IMG/VR virus record: IMGVR_UViG_3300028859_000011
Coordinates: 61,547 to 125,546 of that record
Source of the DNA: a virus
Strand: one strand, 5' to 3'
DNA length: 64,000 nucleotides
Below the pieces are notes generated by a model. That model did not search any database, was not told the DNA's origin, and saw only the letters and a program-made list of their open reading frames with translations. The position numbers and the translations under genes were made by a program. Below are positions 7,484 to 14,978 of the stretch, piece after piece. Within the stretch, counting starts at the first letter, position 1. Each line of letters opens with the position of its first letter.

Positions 7484-8935
7484 ATGATCAAATCTTATAA
7501 ATTTATCACCAACGCAAATGATATTAAAACAAAACACATTCAGGATAAATTATATCCAGAGTGGCGTAGAGTAGCTGAAGTGTTAATAAATAAACATATG
7601 AATCATTACTATAAATATAATTCAATTTGTATTGATAACTCGCTCTACAAAGACGTTTATACATTTCTAACTGAACGTTATAAAGATGCAATAAATAGAC
7701 AAGTAGTTGGATTGTTTAAATCTAAAGTCAGTAATTTCAAGCGTAAATTCAACAAGATTGTACTATCAAGTAACTTAAGTAACGAAATAAAGAAAGATTT
7801 ATGTTTAGTAAATAAAAGGAATTTATTTTTCATTAATGAAGACATTCATGGTAAAAATCACAAGGTAAATTACGAAACAATTAAACTTGGTCGTTGGATA
7901 TTCAAGAACTTCTTTGGTAAATTACCATCATGCAAAAATATTAACATGGTACTTCAGTATAAAATTGCCGTCATTGAAACACCAACTGGCTTAAATTCTA
8001 ATATAAAATATGTAATTAAATTATCATCAGGAAAAAAAAATATCAAAGGTAAATTTTATTACATTCCTTTACTAAATAATAAATACGCTGACAAATTTGA
8101 AGGTAAACTTAATACTTCTTGTACATTAATATTCAAAGATCATAAATTCAATAGTGTATTGATAACTAAAGAATTAGATATTATTAAACCAGAATTAAGT
8201 AAAGTTAAATTATCGTTTGACATTGGATTAAATATTCTGTTAGCAACAAATAATGGAGAAACCTACGGTAAATGGTACTTGAAAAAGTTAAAGAAATTAG
8301 ATGATCAATTAATGATATTAACTAATCATTTGAAAGAAATTCATGGTAAGTATGTAAAGTTATCTGAGTTTAGTGAATATAATAAATTAGTTAATATGAT
8401 TAGAGATTTCAGTAAAAACGAGATCAATCGGATATTTAATAAAATTTATAAAAAATATAAACCAGAAACCTTAATCATGGAAGATTTAGATTTTAAAGGT
8501 AGTAACATTGGCAAAAAGAATAATCGTTTACTCCATAGATTTGGATTAAGTATTATCAAGAGTAAACTTAATCAATTAAAAATAGATTACGGAGTTAAAA
8601 TTAAATTTATTGATGCAGCTTACTCAAGCCAGACTTGTAGTAAATGTGGATATATAGACAAAAATAATAGAAAATCACAGAAAGAATTTGAATGTCTTTG
8701 CTGTGGTAAAAAAATAAATGCTGATGTTAATGCAGGTAAAACATTATATAATTTCGAAGAACGTTTCGGCGAAAAATTGTTTTACACAGTTAATGACAGG
8801 AATAAGAAAAGAACCCTTTTGATCAATGATTTTATTGACAGTAAGGTATGGACGGATAATGAGAGGCTTATCCAAGCATTAAATAATAATCCTTACAAAA
8901 AAGATTATTATTTAATACTCCGTGAAAAATTATAA
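7484..8935 (+). CDS. tnpB: TnpB-type RNA-guided nuclease (IS605/OrfB family), stand-alone
   Basis: 483 residues from ATG 7484; an in-frame TTG at 7475 is an alternative start. The RuvC nuclease residues are all present: Asp246 (SFDIGL), Glu333 (MEDLDF) and Asp414 (NADVNAGKTL). The zinc ribbon (CSKCG at 385, CLCCG at 404) sits between the second and third. TnpB proteins cut DNA guided by an RNA encoded at the 3' end of the gene and help IS200/IS605 elements persist. No TnpA transposase gene is next to it, so it is a TnpB-only element or a captured homing-type nuclease. About 50 residues follow the RuvC-III motif; this stretch and the following bases are where a guide RNA scaffold would be expected. 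Confidence 0.9.
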   Translation: MIKSYKFITNANDIKTKHIQDKLYPEWRRVAEVLINKHMNHYYKYNSICIDNSLYKDVYTFLTERYKDAINRQVVGLFKSKVSNFKRKFNKIVLSSNLSNEIKKDLCLVNKRNLFFINEDIHGKNHKVNYETIKLGRWIFKNFFGKLPSCKNINMVLQYKIAVIETPTGLNSNIKYVIKLSSGKKNIKGKFYYIPLLNNKYADKFEGKLNTSCTLIFKDHKFNSVLITKELDIIKPELSKVKLSFDIGLNILLATNNGETYGKWYLKKLKKLDDQLMILTNHLKEIHGKYVKLSEFSEYNKLVNMIRDFSKNEINRIFNKIYKKYKPETLIMEDLDFKGSNIGKKNNRLLHRFGLSIIKSKLNQLKIDYGVKIKFIDAAYSSQTCSKCGYIDKNNRKSQKEFECLCCGKKINADVNAGKTLYNFEERFGEKLFYTVNDRNKKRTLLINDFIDSKVWTDNERLIQALNNNPYKKDYYLILREKL

Positions 8936-9030
8936 AATTATAAATATTTATATAATTTTCTATATTTTTTACAACTCTCCTGACTTATATCAAAAAATAT
9001 AATCTAAATTAAAATTATAAAATAATTATT

Positions 9031-9534
9031 ATGAGTTATGAAGATATATTAAATGCAATAGAACAATCTAAAGGAAGTTATATTGAGTTAATTATGGATT
9101 CTATCAGTAAATCTTTTTTAATAATGATCAAAAAAGATTTTATTAAATTTGGATATAGAATAATAATAGGCACAGAATATTTATCAGATATCGAAAAATT
9201 AAATAATTTCATAAAAAATATTAATGAAAAAACAATAATTTTTTTTGATAGTATTTTTGTTCCAAAAAATAATGTAAAATTAAATTTATTTCTTAATTCT
9301 AGTTGTATTATAATATTTTTAAGTAAATACTCTAATAGTAAGCATAATTTTAATTTTAATTATACATTATCATTTATGACATCATTAATAATATCAATAG
9401 TATCAAATAATTTAAGAGTATTAAAATCAAGATATACAAATACATATAACAATGAAATTTTAAATATTACCATATTATTAAGAAAAAATAAATTAGAAGA
9501 ACTTGAGTATAACATAAAAAATAATAAAATATGA
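9031..9534 (+). CDS. Unknown protein, 167 residues
   Basis: Very rich in Ile, Asn, Lys and Phe; several hydrophobic runs look like strands of a globular domain rather than clear membrane segments. It ends LLRKNKLEELEYN, a version of the basic RKxKLxKL tail shared by many small proteins of this genome. The stop overlaps the next start by four bases (ATGA). Confidence 0.65.
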   Translation: MSYEDILNAIEQSKGSYIELIMDSISKSFLIMIKKDFIKFGYRIIIGTEYLSDIEKLNNFIKNINEKTIIFFDSIFVPKNNVKLNLFLNSSCIIIFLSKYSNSKHNFNFNYTLSFMTSLIISIVSNNLRVLKSRYTNTYNNEILNITILLRKNKLEELEYNIKNNKI

Positions 9535-9929
9535 AAAACGTAAAAGAATTTGTAGAACAATTAGTTAAAATTGAGTTGATGGACGGTGAAGAATGTTATG
9601 GACATTATCCATTTCAATTATTTGTAGAAACCAGTGATGGTAAATTTGAAATGAATGCATTAGCATTGGGAGGAGATGTTGAATCTTGTTATAATAGAGC
9701 TAAAAAATATTTTAATGAAGGTGCAAAAAAAGTATTTATGTCATTAGATTTTCCTGAATCAATAGACATTAATAATGATTTTGTTTGTATATACTCTATT
9801 GTAGATGGTGAATTTGATGTGTATGCAATTCCATATAATTTTGAAACAGGAGAAATATATGATGAGATTCATGAAAGTGAAATATTGGATAAAATACTAG
9901 AAGATTTTAAATCAATTTGTTTAAAATAA
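9531..9929 (+). CDS. Unknown acidic protein, 132 residues
   Basis: Balanced alpha/beta sequence with an acidic character (MDGEECYGHYPFQLFVETSD near the start). No family recognised. Translationally coupled to the gene before it through a four-base overlap, and closed by the hairpin at 9933. Confidence 0.7.
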   Translation: MKNVKEFVEQLVKIELMDGEECYGHYPFQLFVETSDGKFEMNALALGGDVESCYNRAKKYFNEGAKKVFMSLDFPESIDINNDFVCIYSIVDGEFDVYAIPYNFETGEIYDEIHESEILDKILEDFKSICLK

Positions 9930-9932
9930 AAA

Positions 9933-9972
9933 TAAATTCCTGAAGTTATAAAATTTCAGGAATTTCTTTTTT
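9933..9972. terminator. Bidirectional terminator between convergent genes
   Basis: An 11-bp perfect stem (9933-9943 with 9954-9964) followed by a T tract on the plus strand and preceded by A residues, so it can serve both the plus gene ending at 9929 and the minus gene ending at 9946. Confidence 0.75.
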
Positions 9973-10737
9973 TAATACATTATATATGTGATAATGTTTA
10001 ATTCTCATCATAGCAACATTTTTTATTTCATTTTTCCAATTTGTATTCGATAAAACTTCAATGATTCTACTTTTCAATTTATCATTATGTATAAATATTT
10101 TATATTCTCCAGCATATCTTTTATCATCTTTTGATAATATTTTTCCTGCACATCCTGATCCCCAATATACCATTCTCAAATCAAAATTATCAATATCATT
10201 ATAGCCTTTATAAGTTTCTCTTATTATAGTCAAGTCCTTCATTTTAAAATCAGGCTTAGAATTTAATCCTTTTTCTGGCCTTTTATAAATATTTAAAACA
10301 CAATGAATATTTCTATCTGTATAATACTGTAAACCTAAATCTTCACTATGAATAAGATCAAATTCATATAAGCTTGCAACGTTATTTAATTGAGAAATTG
10401 GTAAAATAAAAGATATATAATCTCCAAGTTCTATTGATTTTTTAAAAAATTTATTAGCTAAAAACATTTTAGTACCATAAGGAGGATTACCAATAATTAA
10501 TCTACCTTTTTTATATGGTATATTTAATTGTAGATAATCTTGATTAATTATATTTTTAGATTCTGGTTCAATATCATATGCAGTACAATTTAATTGATTA
10601 GAAAAAGAGCCATTACCAGCACTTGGTTCAATAATATCTGTAATAATATCATTATTAAGTATTTCAAATGTTTTATCAATACAATATTTAGAAATTTCTA
10701 TTGGGGTATAATACTTATCGTTCTCTATTTTAGACAT
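9946..10737 (-). CDS. DNA adenine N6-methyltransferase
   Basis: SAM-dependent methyltransferase. Motif I (IIEPSAGNGSFS, from residue 35) binds AdoMet. Motif IV NPPYG (84-88) is the catalytic signature of N6-adenine (and N4-cytosine) enzymes. At 263 residues it carries a small target-recognition region. No restriction enzyme gene is adjacent, so it is more likely an orphan enzyme that protects or marks phage DNA than part of a restriction-modification pair. Confidence 0.85.
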   Translation of the reverse strand: MSKIENDKYYTPIEISKYCIDKTFEILNNDIITDIIEPSAGNGSFSNQLNCTAYDIEPESKNIINQDYLQLNIPYKKGRLIIGNPPYGTKMFLANKFFKKSIELGDYISFILPISQLNNVASLYEFDLIHSEDLGLQYYTDRNIHCVLNIYKRPEKGLNSKPDFKMKDLTIIRETYKGYNDIDNFDLRMVYWGSGCAGKILSKDDKRYAGEYKIFIHNDKLKSRIIEVLSNTNWKNEIKNVAMMRIKHYHIYNVLKKEIPEIL

Positions 10738-10782
10738 TCAATAAATTATTTTAATTTATTATATGAAAAATAATGAAAAATG

Positions 10783-10814
10783 TTTGGTAAATAAAATAAT
10801 ATGTATTATCTTTG
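10783..10814 (+). promoter_or_regulatory. Bacteroidota-type promoter for the SPFH lipoprotein gene
   Basis: TTTGGTAA begins at 10783 and TATCTTTG lies at 10807-10814, with a 20-bp gap. It is divergent from the methyltransferase gene. Confidence 0.85.
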
Positions 10815-10866
10815 TATCCTCAATTAAACATAAATAATAATTATTAAAAACAAAAAACAAAAAAGT

Positions 10867-11817
10867 ATGAAAAAACAATTGATTTTAGTATGTGTGCTTG
10901 TAGTATCATTAATGTCATCCTGTATGAAACCTTATCAAAAGCAGAAAATCGTTGAGGTTAAACCTAACGAAACAGCTTACCTTATTCCATTGGAGAATGG
11001 AACTCAAACTAATCAAACTAAATTAAAATCTCAGGATTATTTGGAAAAGAACAAAGTAGTTGCAAAACGAATTTACATTCCTACACAATGGCAAAAAACT
11101 GGTAGAGGTAATAATTCTGGTTATTGGATGCCTTCTGATACAGTTATTATTGTAAATAGAACTCCTGTTACACGTGAATGGAATCAAGCAGGTGGAGGTT
11201 CGAATAAAACTTCAAATGATGCAATTAAAGTAGAGTCTAGAGAATCAATCGGATTTGAAGTTTGTATAACTGCAACTGCATCAATTCCAGAAGAATGGGC
11301 TACATTATTCTTATATTCTTATAGTGGAAGATCTTTATCAGATTTGATGGATAGTGATGTTCGAGCATATGTTCAAACTTGCTTAACTACAGCATTTGGA
11401 GATAGAACGTTAACACAAGGACAAAATGAACGAAGTGTAGTATTTTCTCAAATGGCTAAAGATGTATCTGCACATTTTGCCTTATATGGTATTAAAATTA
11501 TGAATATTGGTTCTGCTGGACAATTCTCATATGAAAATAAAGCTATTCAAGATGCTATTGATGAAAAATATTCTTCTGAAATGAATATACAAACTGCTCA
11601 GAATAAAGTAATTTCAGCCAATAAGTTTGCACAAGCAAAAGCAGCTATTGAAGCTCAGAGTCATCTTGATGCAGATATTGCAATTAAATTAGCATTTGCT
11701 GATGCACTTAAAAATGGTAAACTTCAAGTGCCAAGTACAATCGCTGGTGGAAATTTCTCACTTCTTGAATTGTATGGCTTAACTAGTATGAGTAACACAT
11801 CAAAAACAAAACGATAA
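10867..11817 (+). CDS. SPFH/band-7 (prohibitin-like) lipoprotein
   Basis: 316 residues. A lipoprotein signal peptide is clear: MKKQ, a hydrophobic core, and the lipobox LMSSC with Cys19. The body resembles SPFH/band-7 proteins: VKPNETAYLIPLENGT early in the domain, and a C-terminal Ala/Gln-rich helix (NIQTAQNKVISANKFAQAKA). SPFH proteins assemble into ring or cage-like membrane scaffolds. A phage copy anchored in the host envelope could affect membrane integrity or exclude other phages; that is inference. It overlaps the next gene by one base (TAATG). Confidence 0.8.
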   Translation: MKKQLILVCVLVVSLMSSCMKPYQKQKIVEVKPNETAYLIPLENGTQTNQTKLKSQDYLEKNKVVAKRIYIPTQWQKTGRGNNSGYWMPSDTVIIVNRTPVTREWNQAGGGSNKTSNDAIKVESRESIGFEVCITATASIPEEWATLFLYSYSGRSLSDLMDSDVRAYVQTCLTTAFGDRTLTQGQNERSVVFSQMAKDVSAHFALYGIKIMNIGSAGQFSYENKAIQDAIDEKYSSEMNIQTAQNKVISANKFAQAKAAIEAQSHLDADIAIKLAFADALKNGKLQVPSTIAGGNFSLLELYGLTSMSNTSKTKR

Positions 11818-12134
11818 TGAAAAATAAATTATTTAAATCTTTATTGGTTTTTATTCTTTTGATTTTTCTCGGAGTATCACATGAGTTAATCTCACGTAAA
11901 GCATCACAAGATTATTCAGCAGCAGCTGCTCAGCAATTTACTAATGATAATGCATATTATACATTACAGACTCAACATTCAACAATTAATTTTATCGATG
12001 TGGTATTTGTTGCTGCTTCTCTTACTTCTTTAAGTCTATTCTACTTTATTTGGAAAACAAAAAAAGAAGATGAAATACCTAATATAGAAGAATTAAAAGA
12101 AGATGAACTACCTGATATAGAAGAAAAAGTTTAA
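11817..12134 (+). CDS. Small membrane protein coupled to the SPFH lipoprotein
   Basis: 105 residues with two likely membrane segments (about 7-24 and 57-80) around a periplasm-sized loop, and an acidic tail (EDEIPNIEELKEDELPDIEE) expected in the cytoplasm. The one-base overlap with the SPFH gene implies coupled translation and probably a shared membrane complex. Confidence 0.75.
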   Translation: MKNKLFKSLLVFILLIFLGVSHELISRKASQDYSAAAAQQFTNDNAYYTLQTQHSTINFIDVVFVAASLTSLSLFYFIWKTKKEDEIPNIEELKEDELPDIEEKV

Positions 12135-12154
12135 AATAATATGAAAATAAATGA

Positions 12155-12188
12155 AAAAGTCCTTGCTTATGTGAGGACTTTTTTTTAT
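12155..12188 (+). terminator. Rho-independent terminator
   Basis: A nine-bp stem (12155-12163 with 12174-12182) running into an eight-base T tract. It ends the SPFH operon and merges with the next promoter. Confidence 0.85.
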
Positions 12189-12196
12189 CTTTGTAT
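12186..12196 (+). promoter_or_regulatory. Bacteroidota-type promoter (-7 box)
   Basis: TATCTTTG at 12186-12193 directly after the terminator T tract. It serves the small-gene run beginning at 12230. Confidence 0.7.
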
Positions 12197-12229
12197 TCAA
12201 TATTTTATTCAAATTAAAAACTATAAATT

Positions 12230-12301
12230 ATGTCAGCAATAATAGCAATATGTGCACTTTTAATTGTAGAGTCTATCATTTATATTATGATTGATGAATA
12301 A
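12230..12301 (+). CDS. Single-span membrane micropeptide, 23 residues
   Basis: ATG to TAA frame whose product is almost wholly one hydrophobic helix (SAIIAICALLIVESIIYIMI) with an acidic end. It is the first frame after a promoter, 37 bases from the -7 box, which supports translation. Function unknown; single-span micropeptides in phages can be membrane-active or bind host membrane enzymes. Confidence 0.5.
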   Translation: MSAIIAICALLIVESIIYIMIDE

Positions 12302-12327
12302 ATTTATGAAACGTAAATAAAAATTGT

Positions 12328-12531
12328 ATGCAAATAGATTTTAGAAAAAATAAGAATTTTGGTGATCATGGAGACGTAAGATTAATAACTAAATTTTTAT
12401 GGTACCCATTAATTTTAAAAGGTAGAATGATTTGGATGGAAACCGCAACAATTCAACAAATATGTTTTACTAATCCTTCATATTTATATACCAAAACATT
12501 TTGGATTAATGACTGCTTTGTAAAACAATAA
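12328..12531 (+). CDS. Unknown protein, 67 residues
   Basis: Contains an FGDHGDVRLITKF segment and is unusually rich in aromatic residues for this genome. No family recognised. Second frame after the promoter at 12186. Confidence 0.55.
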   Translation: MQIDFRKNKNFGDHGDVRLITKFLWYPLILKGRMIWMETATIQQICFTNPSYLYTKTFWINDCFVKQ

Positions 12532-12544
12532 ATTACAATAAAAT

Positions 12545-12760
12545 ATGAAAAGTAAAATACAAATAATTGATAATCAAGAAGTTATTGTTACACATATAAC
12601 AGAAAAAGATTTCAAAAAAGCAATTAGTCTCATAATTAATAGATGTGATACAATTAAAGATATTTTTAATGAAACATCTTGGTTGTTTTCACCTGCTGAA
12701 GATATTAGTCAGCTATTAGTAGTAACTGAAAAAATAACACATATCAAAAACAAAAAATGA
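12545..12760 (+). CDS. Unknown protein, 71 residues
   Basis: Starts MKSKIQIIDNQEVIVTHITEKDF, likely a small alpha/beta domain. No recognised family. It overlaps the next gene by four bases (ATGA), so the two are translationally coupled. Confidence 0.6.
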   Translation: MKSKIQIIDNQEVIVTHITEKDFKKAISLIINRCDTIKDIFNETSWLFSPAEDISQLLVVTEKITHIKNKK

Positions 12761-12981
12761 GCAAGAGTAAAATTACAAAAGAATTGATAGATAAAGTAAA
12801 AATACTTTATCCTGATTGCGATGTTTTTAAATCAAGAATTAAACATAACTATATTTGTATTCGTAAATTGTTAGGTCAATCAATATACTATAGAGATGAA
12901 AATAGAACATTTGAATATGATAATACAGAAATTGAATATTTATATGTAGCAGAAGCTATATTAGAAATTAATAAACTATAA
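12757..12981 (+). CDS. Unknown protein, 74 residues
   Basis: Basic N-terminus (MSKSKITKELIDKVKILYP) and an acidic Tyr-rich C-terminal half. Coupled to the gene before it and one base before the next. No function can be assigned. Confidence 0.6.
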   Translation: MSKSKITKELIDKVKILYPDCDVFKSRIKHNYICIRKLLGQSIYYRDENRTFEYDNTEIEYLYVAEAILEINKL

Positions 12982-12982
12982 T

Positions 12983-13324
12983 ATGACAACTAAAAAATTA
13001 AATAATAAAACCTTTATTTTTAAAGATTATAAAGATCCAAAATATAAAGAAATTGTATATGATGGTAAAAAATATCAATATCATCAAGTTGAAGATAATT
13101 GTGGTGAAAAAACATATTTTTACTATAATACTACTTATGCTAGTCATCCTAAATATTTAATATTTGGCCCTATAATTATAAAAACAATTCCAAAATTTAT
13201 ATTCCAAATATATGGTCATATTGAATCTGAAATATTTTCTAAAGATGATATAAGAATGAAGATTCATGAAAAAGTAAATATCATAAATAGAAGAAAAGAA
13301 ATAAAAAGAGGAGAAATAATTTAA
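12983..13324 (+). CDS. Unknown protein, 113 residues
   Basis: Lys/Tyr-rich and probably beta-rich (NKTFIFKDYKDPKYKEIVY). The C-terminus is helical and basic (NIINRRKEIKRGEII), a loose version of the basic tails seen elsewhere. No family recognised. Confidence 0.6.
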   Translation: MTTKKLNNKTFIFKDYKDPKYKEIVYDGKKYQYHQVEDNCGEKTYFYYNTTYASHPKYLIFGPIIIKTIPKFIFQIYGHIESEIFSKDDIRMKIHEKVNIINRRKEIKRGEII

Positions 13325-13342
13325 TATAAAAATATATTAATC

Positions 13343-13561
13343 ATGACATCAAAAGATATTGTAAATAAAATTTTATTTAATGATAATAGAATATTTTACC
13401 TTAACGTAATGCTAAATAGTAATAGATTGATTGATAAAGAATATGTTAATTTAATATATCGTAAATTTGAACTCAAAAAAGAAAATAATATACTTTATAA
13501 AAAATTAGAAGAAAATAGATTAAGAATCGAAAAATTGAAAGAATTAAATAATATATCATGA
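13343..13561 (+). CDS. Small helical protein with basic KL tail
   Basis: 72 residues, predominantly helical with heptad-like leucines at the end (YKKLEENRLRIEKLKELNNI), so a coiled coil is likely. The tail RIEKLKELN recurs almost unchanged in the next, broken frame, suggesting tandem duplication. The stop overlaps the next ATG (ATGA). Confidence 0.6.
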   Translation: MTSKDIVNKILFNDNRIFYLNVMLNSNRLIDKEYVNLIYRKFELKKENNILYKKLEENRLRIEKLKELNNIS

Positions 13562-13773
13562 AATTTAAAGATATTGAAAATGAAATTGTATTTTTAGAGA
13601 AAAAAAGTTTATCTTTGGAATGAATACTTTATAATATAAGTTATAATACAATCGAATTCATTGAGATACGGGAAAAATTTGATAAACTAAATATATATTT
13701 AAAAGAAATAAAAGAAAAATTTGAATTAAATAAATTAAGAATTGAAAAATTAAAAGAATTGAATGATATATGA
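13558..13773 (+). pseudogene. Paralogue of the preceding gene with an in-frame TGA
   Basis: The ATG at 13558 opens a frame that meets TGA at 13621-13623 after 21 codons. The same frame then runs on for 49 codons to a TGA at 13771-13773. The continued product ends NKLRIEKLKELNDI, nearly identical to the end of the gene before it, and its own stop overlaps the next ATG just as in an intact gene. Read through, it would be a 71-codon copy of 13343-13561. It is therefore a recently broken duplicate, a recoded stop or a sequence error. Confidence 0.6.
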
Positions 13774-14126
13774 TTGATTATAAAAAAGATGTAAAATTAT
13801 CAAATGAATTCAAAACAGTACACGAACAAATGCAAGATAAATTATATAAAAATGTAAGATTACTATGTAACGTCGAAACAAGACAAAAACAAATATACGT
13901 CACTTTATATAATGAAAAATATTTTAATTATGAATATCCTTATTTTGATGATCATGACTTGATATATAAAGTAGATAATGAAGATTTCTATGAAAATTTT
14001 AAAAAAATAAGAAAAATAAAAAGAGATTATAATAATTCTTATAAACCAATAAAGTTTAAAACTGAATTTGAATGCTTAAAATATTTGAAATCTATCGGAA
14101 TTGATGAAGTTGGTCCGAATAATTAA
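13770..14126 (+). CDS. Unknown protein, 118 residues
   Basis: Charged, Tyr- and Lys-rich protein with a C-terminal segment FKTEFECLKYLKSIGIDEVG that looks like a small helical hairpin. No recognised family. Its start overlaps the stop of the broken frame upstream. Confidence 0.65.
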   Translation: MIDYKKDVKLSNEFKTVHEQMQDKLYKNVRLLCNVETRQKQIYVTLYNEKYFNYEYPYFDDHDLIYKVDNEDFYENFKKIRKIKRDYNNSYKPIKFKTEFECLKYLKSIGIDEVGPNN

Positions 14127-14140
14127 TTAAAAATAAAAAT

Positions 14141-14362
14141 ATGAAACAAAAAATTTTAGAAATATTAGGTAAGAATCATACTACGCCATGCGTATTCACA
14201 AATAACCAAGAAGTTGAAGCGATTTATACATATAAAAATGATGTATATTGCTTAGAAATGGGAGAAGATTTTCCTTTTGATGATGTTTCTGAAAAAGGAC
14301 AAAAAAAGATTCTTGATGCTATTGTAAATAATGAATATAAAAAAGATAAAACTTTTCAATAA
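14141..14362 (+). CDS. Unknown protein, 73 residues
   Basis: Small alpha/beta-looking protein (TYKNDVYCLEMGEDFPFDDV). It is the last gene of the small-gene run before the tRNA operon promoter, and no terminator separates them. Confidence 0.65.
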   Translation: MKQKILEILGKNHTTPCVFTNNQEVEAIYTYKNDVYCLEMGEDFPFDDVSEKGQKKILDAIVNNEYKKDKTFQ

Positions 14363-14366
14363 AAAG

Positions 14367-14398
14367 TTTGGTGAATTGAAAACTTTTCCGTACTTTTG
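14367..14398 (+). promoter_or_regulatory. Bacteroidota-type promoter of the leucine-tRNA operon
   Basis: TTTGGTG begins at 14367 and TACTTTTG (a TAnnTTTG box) lies at 14391-14398, with a 20-bp gap. Transcription would start about 50 bases before the leader peptide. Confidence 0.8.
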
Positions 14399-14452
14399 TA
14401 CTACATAATAAAAATAGAAAAAAATCATATTTTTTAAAGAATATATACTGAT

Positions 14453-14545
14453 ATGAAAAACTACAATAACATAATGAACTTGCTACTCTTAAACCTATTA
14501 TTACAAAATAATCGGACTGAGAGTACTATGTCATATCTATTGTAA
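14453..14545 (+). CDS. Leucine-rich leader peptide, 30 residues
   Basis: ATG to TAA frame with nine Leu in 30 residues, seven of them in the block LLLLNLLL. The Leu codons are TTG, CTA, CTC, TTA, CTA, TTA and TTA in the block, then CTA and TTG at the end. These nearly match the codons read by the tRNAs encoded just downstream. It lies between the promoter and an intrinsic terminator that precedes the tRNA genes, which is the arrangement of the leader peptides of amino-acid operons such as leu, ilv and his. A shorter start at 14474 is possible. The likely role is to sense charged tRNA-Leu, not to make a working protein. Confidence 0.75.
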   Translation: MKNYNNIMNLLLLNLLLQNNRTESTMSYLL

Positions 14546-14602
14546 CAAATAATATAAGCATATTAAAAAGACCTCAGTCATTTATTTGATTGAGGTTTTT
14601 CT
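14484..14602 (+). promoter_or_regulatory. Transcription attenuator with alternative stems
   Basis: Four segments can pair in the classical alternative way. Segment 1 (TACTCTTA, 14484-14491, inside the Leu codons) pairs with segment 2 (TGAGAGTA, 14518-14525). Segment 2 extended upstream (GACTGAG, 14515-14521) pairs perfectly with segment 3 (CTCAGTC, 14573-14579). Segment 3 (14571-14580) pairs with segment 4 (14587-14596) to form the terminator. A ribosome stalled at Leu codons would cover segment 1, free segment 2 to pair with 3, and let transcription reach the tRNAs. Confidence 0.65.
14571..14602 (+). terminator. Intrinsic terminator between leader peptide and tRNAs
   Basis: A ten-bp stem (ACCTCAGTCA, loop TTTATT, TGATTGAGGT, one G-T pair) followed by a T-rich tract (14596-14605). 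It stands before the tRNA genes it would switch off, so it is an attenuator and not the operon's end. Confidence 0.85.
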
Positions 14603-14615
14603 TTTATAATAAAAT

Positions 14616-14701
14616 GCTCTGGTGGTGAAACTGGCGAAACACGATACTTTTAAAAAGTATTACATTAAGAAACAATGCGGGTCCGAATCCCGCTCAGAGT
14701 A
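14616..14701 (+). tRNA. trnL: tRNA-Leu (anticodon TAA)
   Basis: Class II cloverleaf: acceptor GCTCTGG with TCAGAGT, a leucine-like D arm (TGGTGAAACTGGC), anticodon stem ATACT/AGTAT with loop TTTAAAA (anticodon TAA, reads UUA), a long variable arm, and T arm GCGGG/CCCGC with loop TCCGAAT. CCA is not encoded. First of five tRNA genes. Confidence 0.9.
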
Positions 14702-14709
14702 CAAAAAAT

Positions 14710-14792
14710 GTTCCTGTGATGAAATTGGTAGTACATAAATTTCTTAAAAGAATTTGCCCACTGGCGTGTCGGTTCGAGTCCGACCAGGAATA
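14710..14792 (+). tRNA. trnL: tRNA-Leu (anticodon TAA), second copy type
   Basis: Class II cloverleaf: acceptor GTTCCTG with CAGGAAT, anticodon loop CTTAAAA (TAA, reads UUA), a long variable arm, and T arm GTCGG/CCGAC with loop TTCGAGT. The body differs clearly from the first tRNA, so this is not a recent duplication. Confidence 0.85.
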
Positions 14793-14803
14793 CAATAAAA
14801 CAT

Positions 14804-14889
14804 GCTGATGTGGCGGAATGAATACGCGGCAGTCTAAGAAACTGTTTCTGAACAAAGTAAGAATGTGGGTTCAAGTCCCACCATCAGTA
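14804..14889 (+). tRNA. trnL: tRNA-Leu (anticodon AAG)
   Basis: Class II cloverleaf: acceptor GCTGATG with CATCAGT, anticodon stem GCAGT/ACTGT with loop CTAAGAA (anticodon AAG, reads CUU), a long variable arm, and T arm GTGGG/CCCAC. An A in the wobble position is rare in bacterial leucine tRNAs, and the D loop lacks the usual GG. Confidence 0.75.
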
Positions 14890-14896
14890 CAATAAT

Positions 14897-14970
14897 GACT
14901 GAGTGATGTAATTGGTAACCATGTCATCCTCAAAAGGTGAATTTTGTGGGTTCGACTCCCATCTCAGTTA
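14897..14970 (+). tRNA. Class I tRNA with anticodon CAA (leucine codon UUG)
   Basis: 74-base cloverleaf: acceptor GACTGAG with CTCAGTT, D loop with TTGGTA, anticodon stem TCATC/GGTGA with loop CTCAAAA (CAA), a short variable loop, and T arm with loop TTCGACT. CAA reads the leucine codon UUG, but the short variable arm is not that of a bacterial tRNA-Leu. Identity is therefore given by anticodon only. Confidence 0.75.
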
Positions 14971-14978
14971 CAATACAT

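Noticed and set aside
9946-10737. A complete restriction-modification system
   Set aside because: Only the methyltransferase is present; neither neighbour resembles a restriction endonuclease.
13605-13620. TATCTTTG inside the broken gene at 13558 as a promoter
   Set aside because: There is no TTTG 20 bp upstream and no separate gene start at a suitable distance; the match may be chance within coding sequence.
14665-14874. Minus-strand open frame across the tRNA genes
   Set aside because: It lies wholly over well-folded tRNAs and spacers and has no promoter; it is a chance frame.
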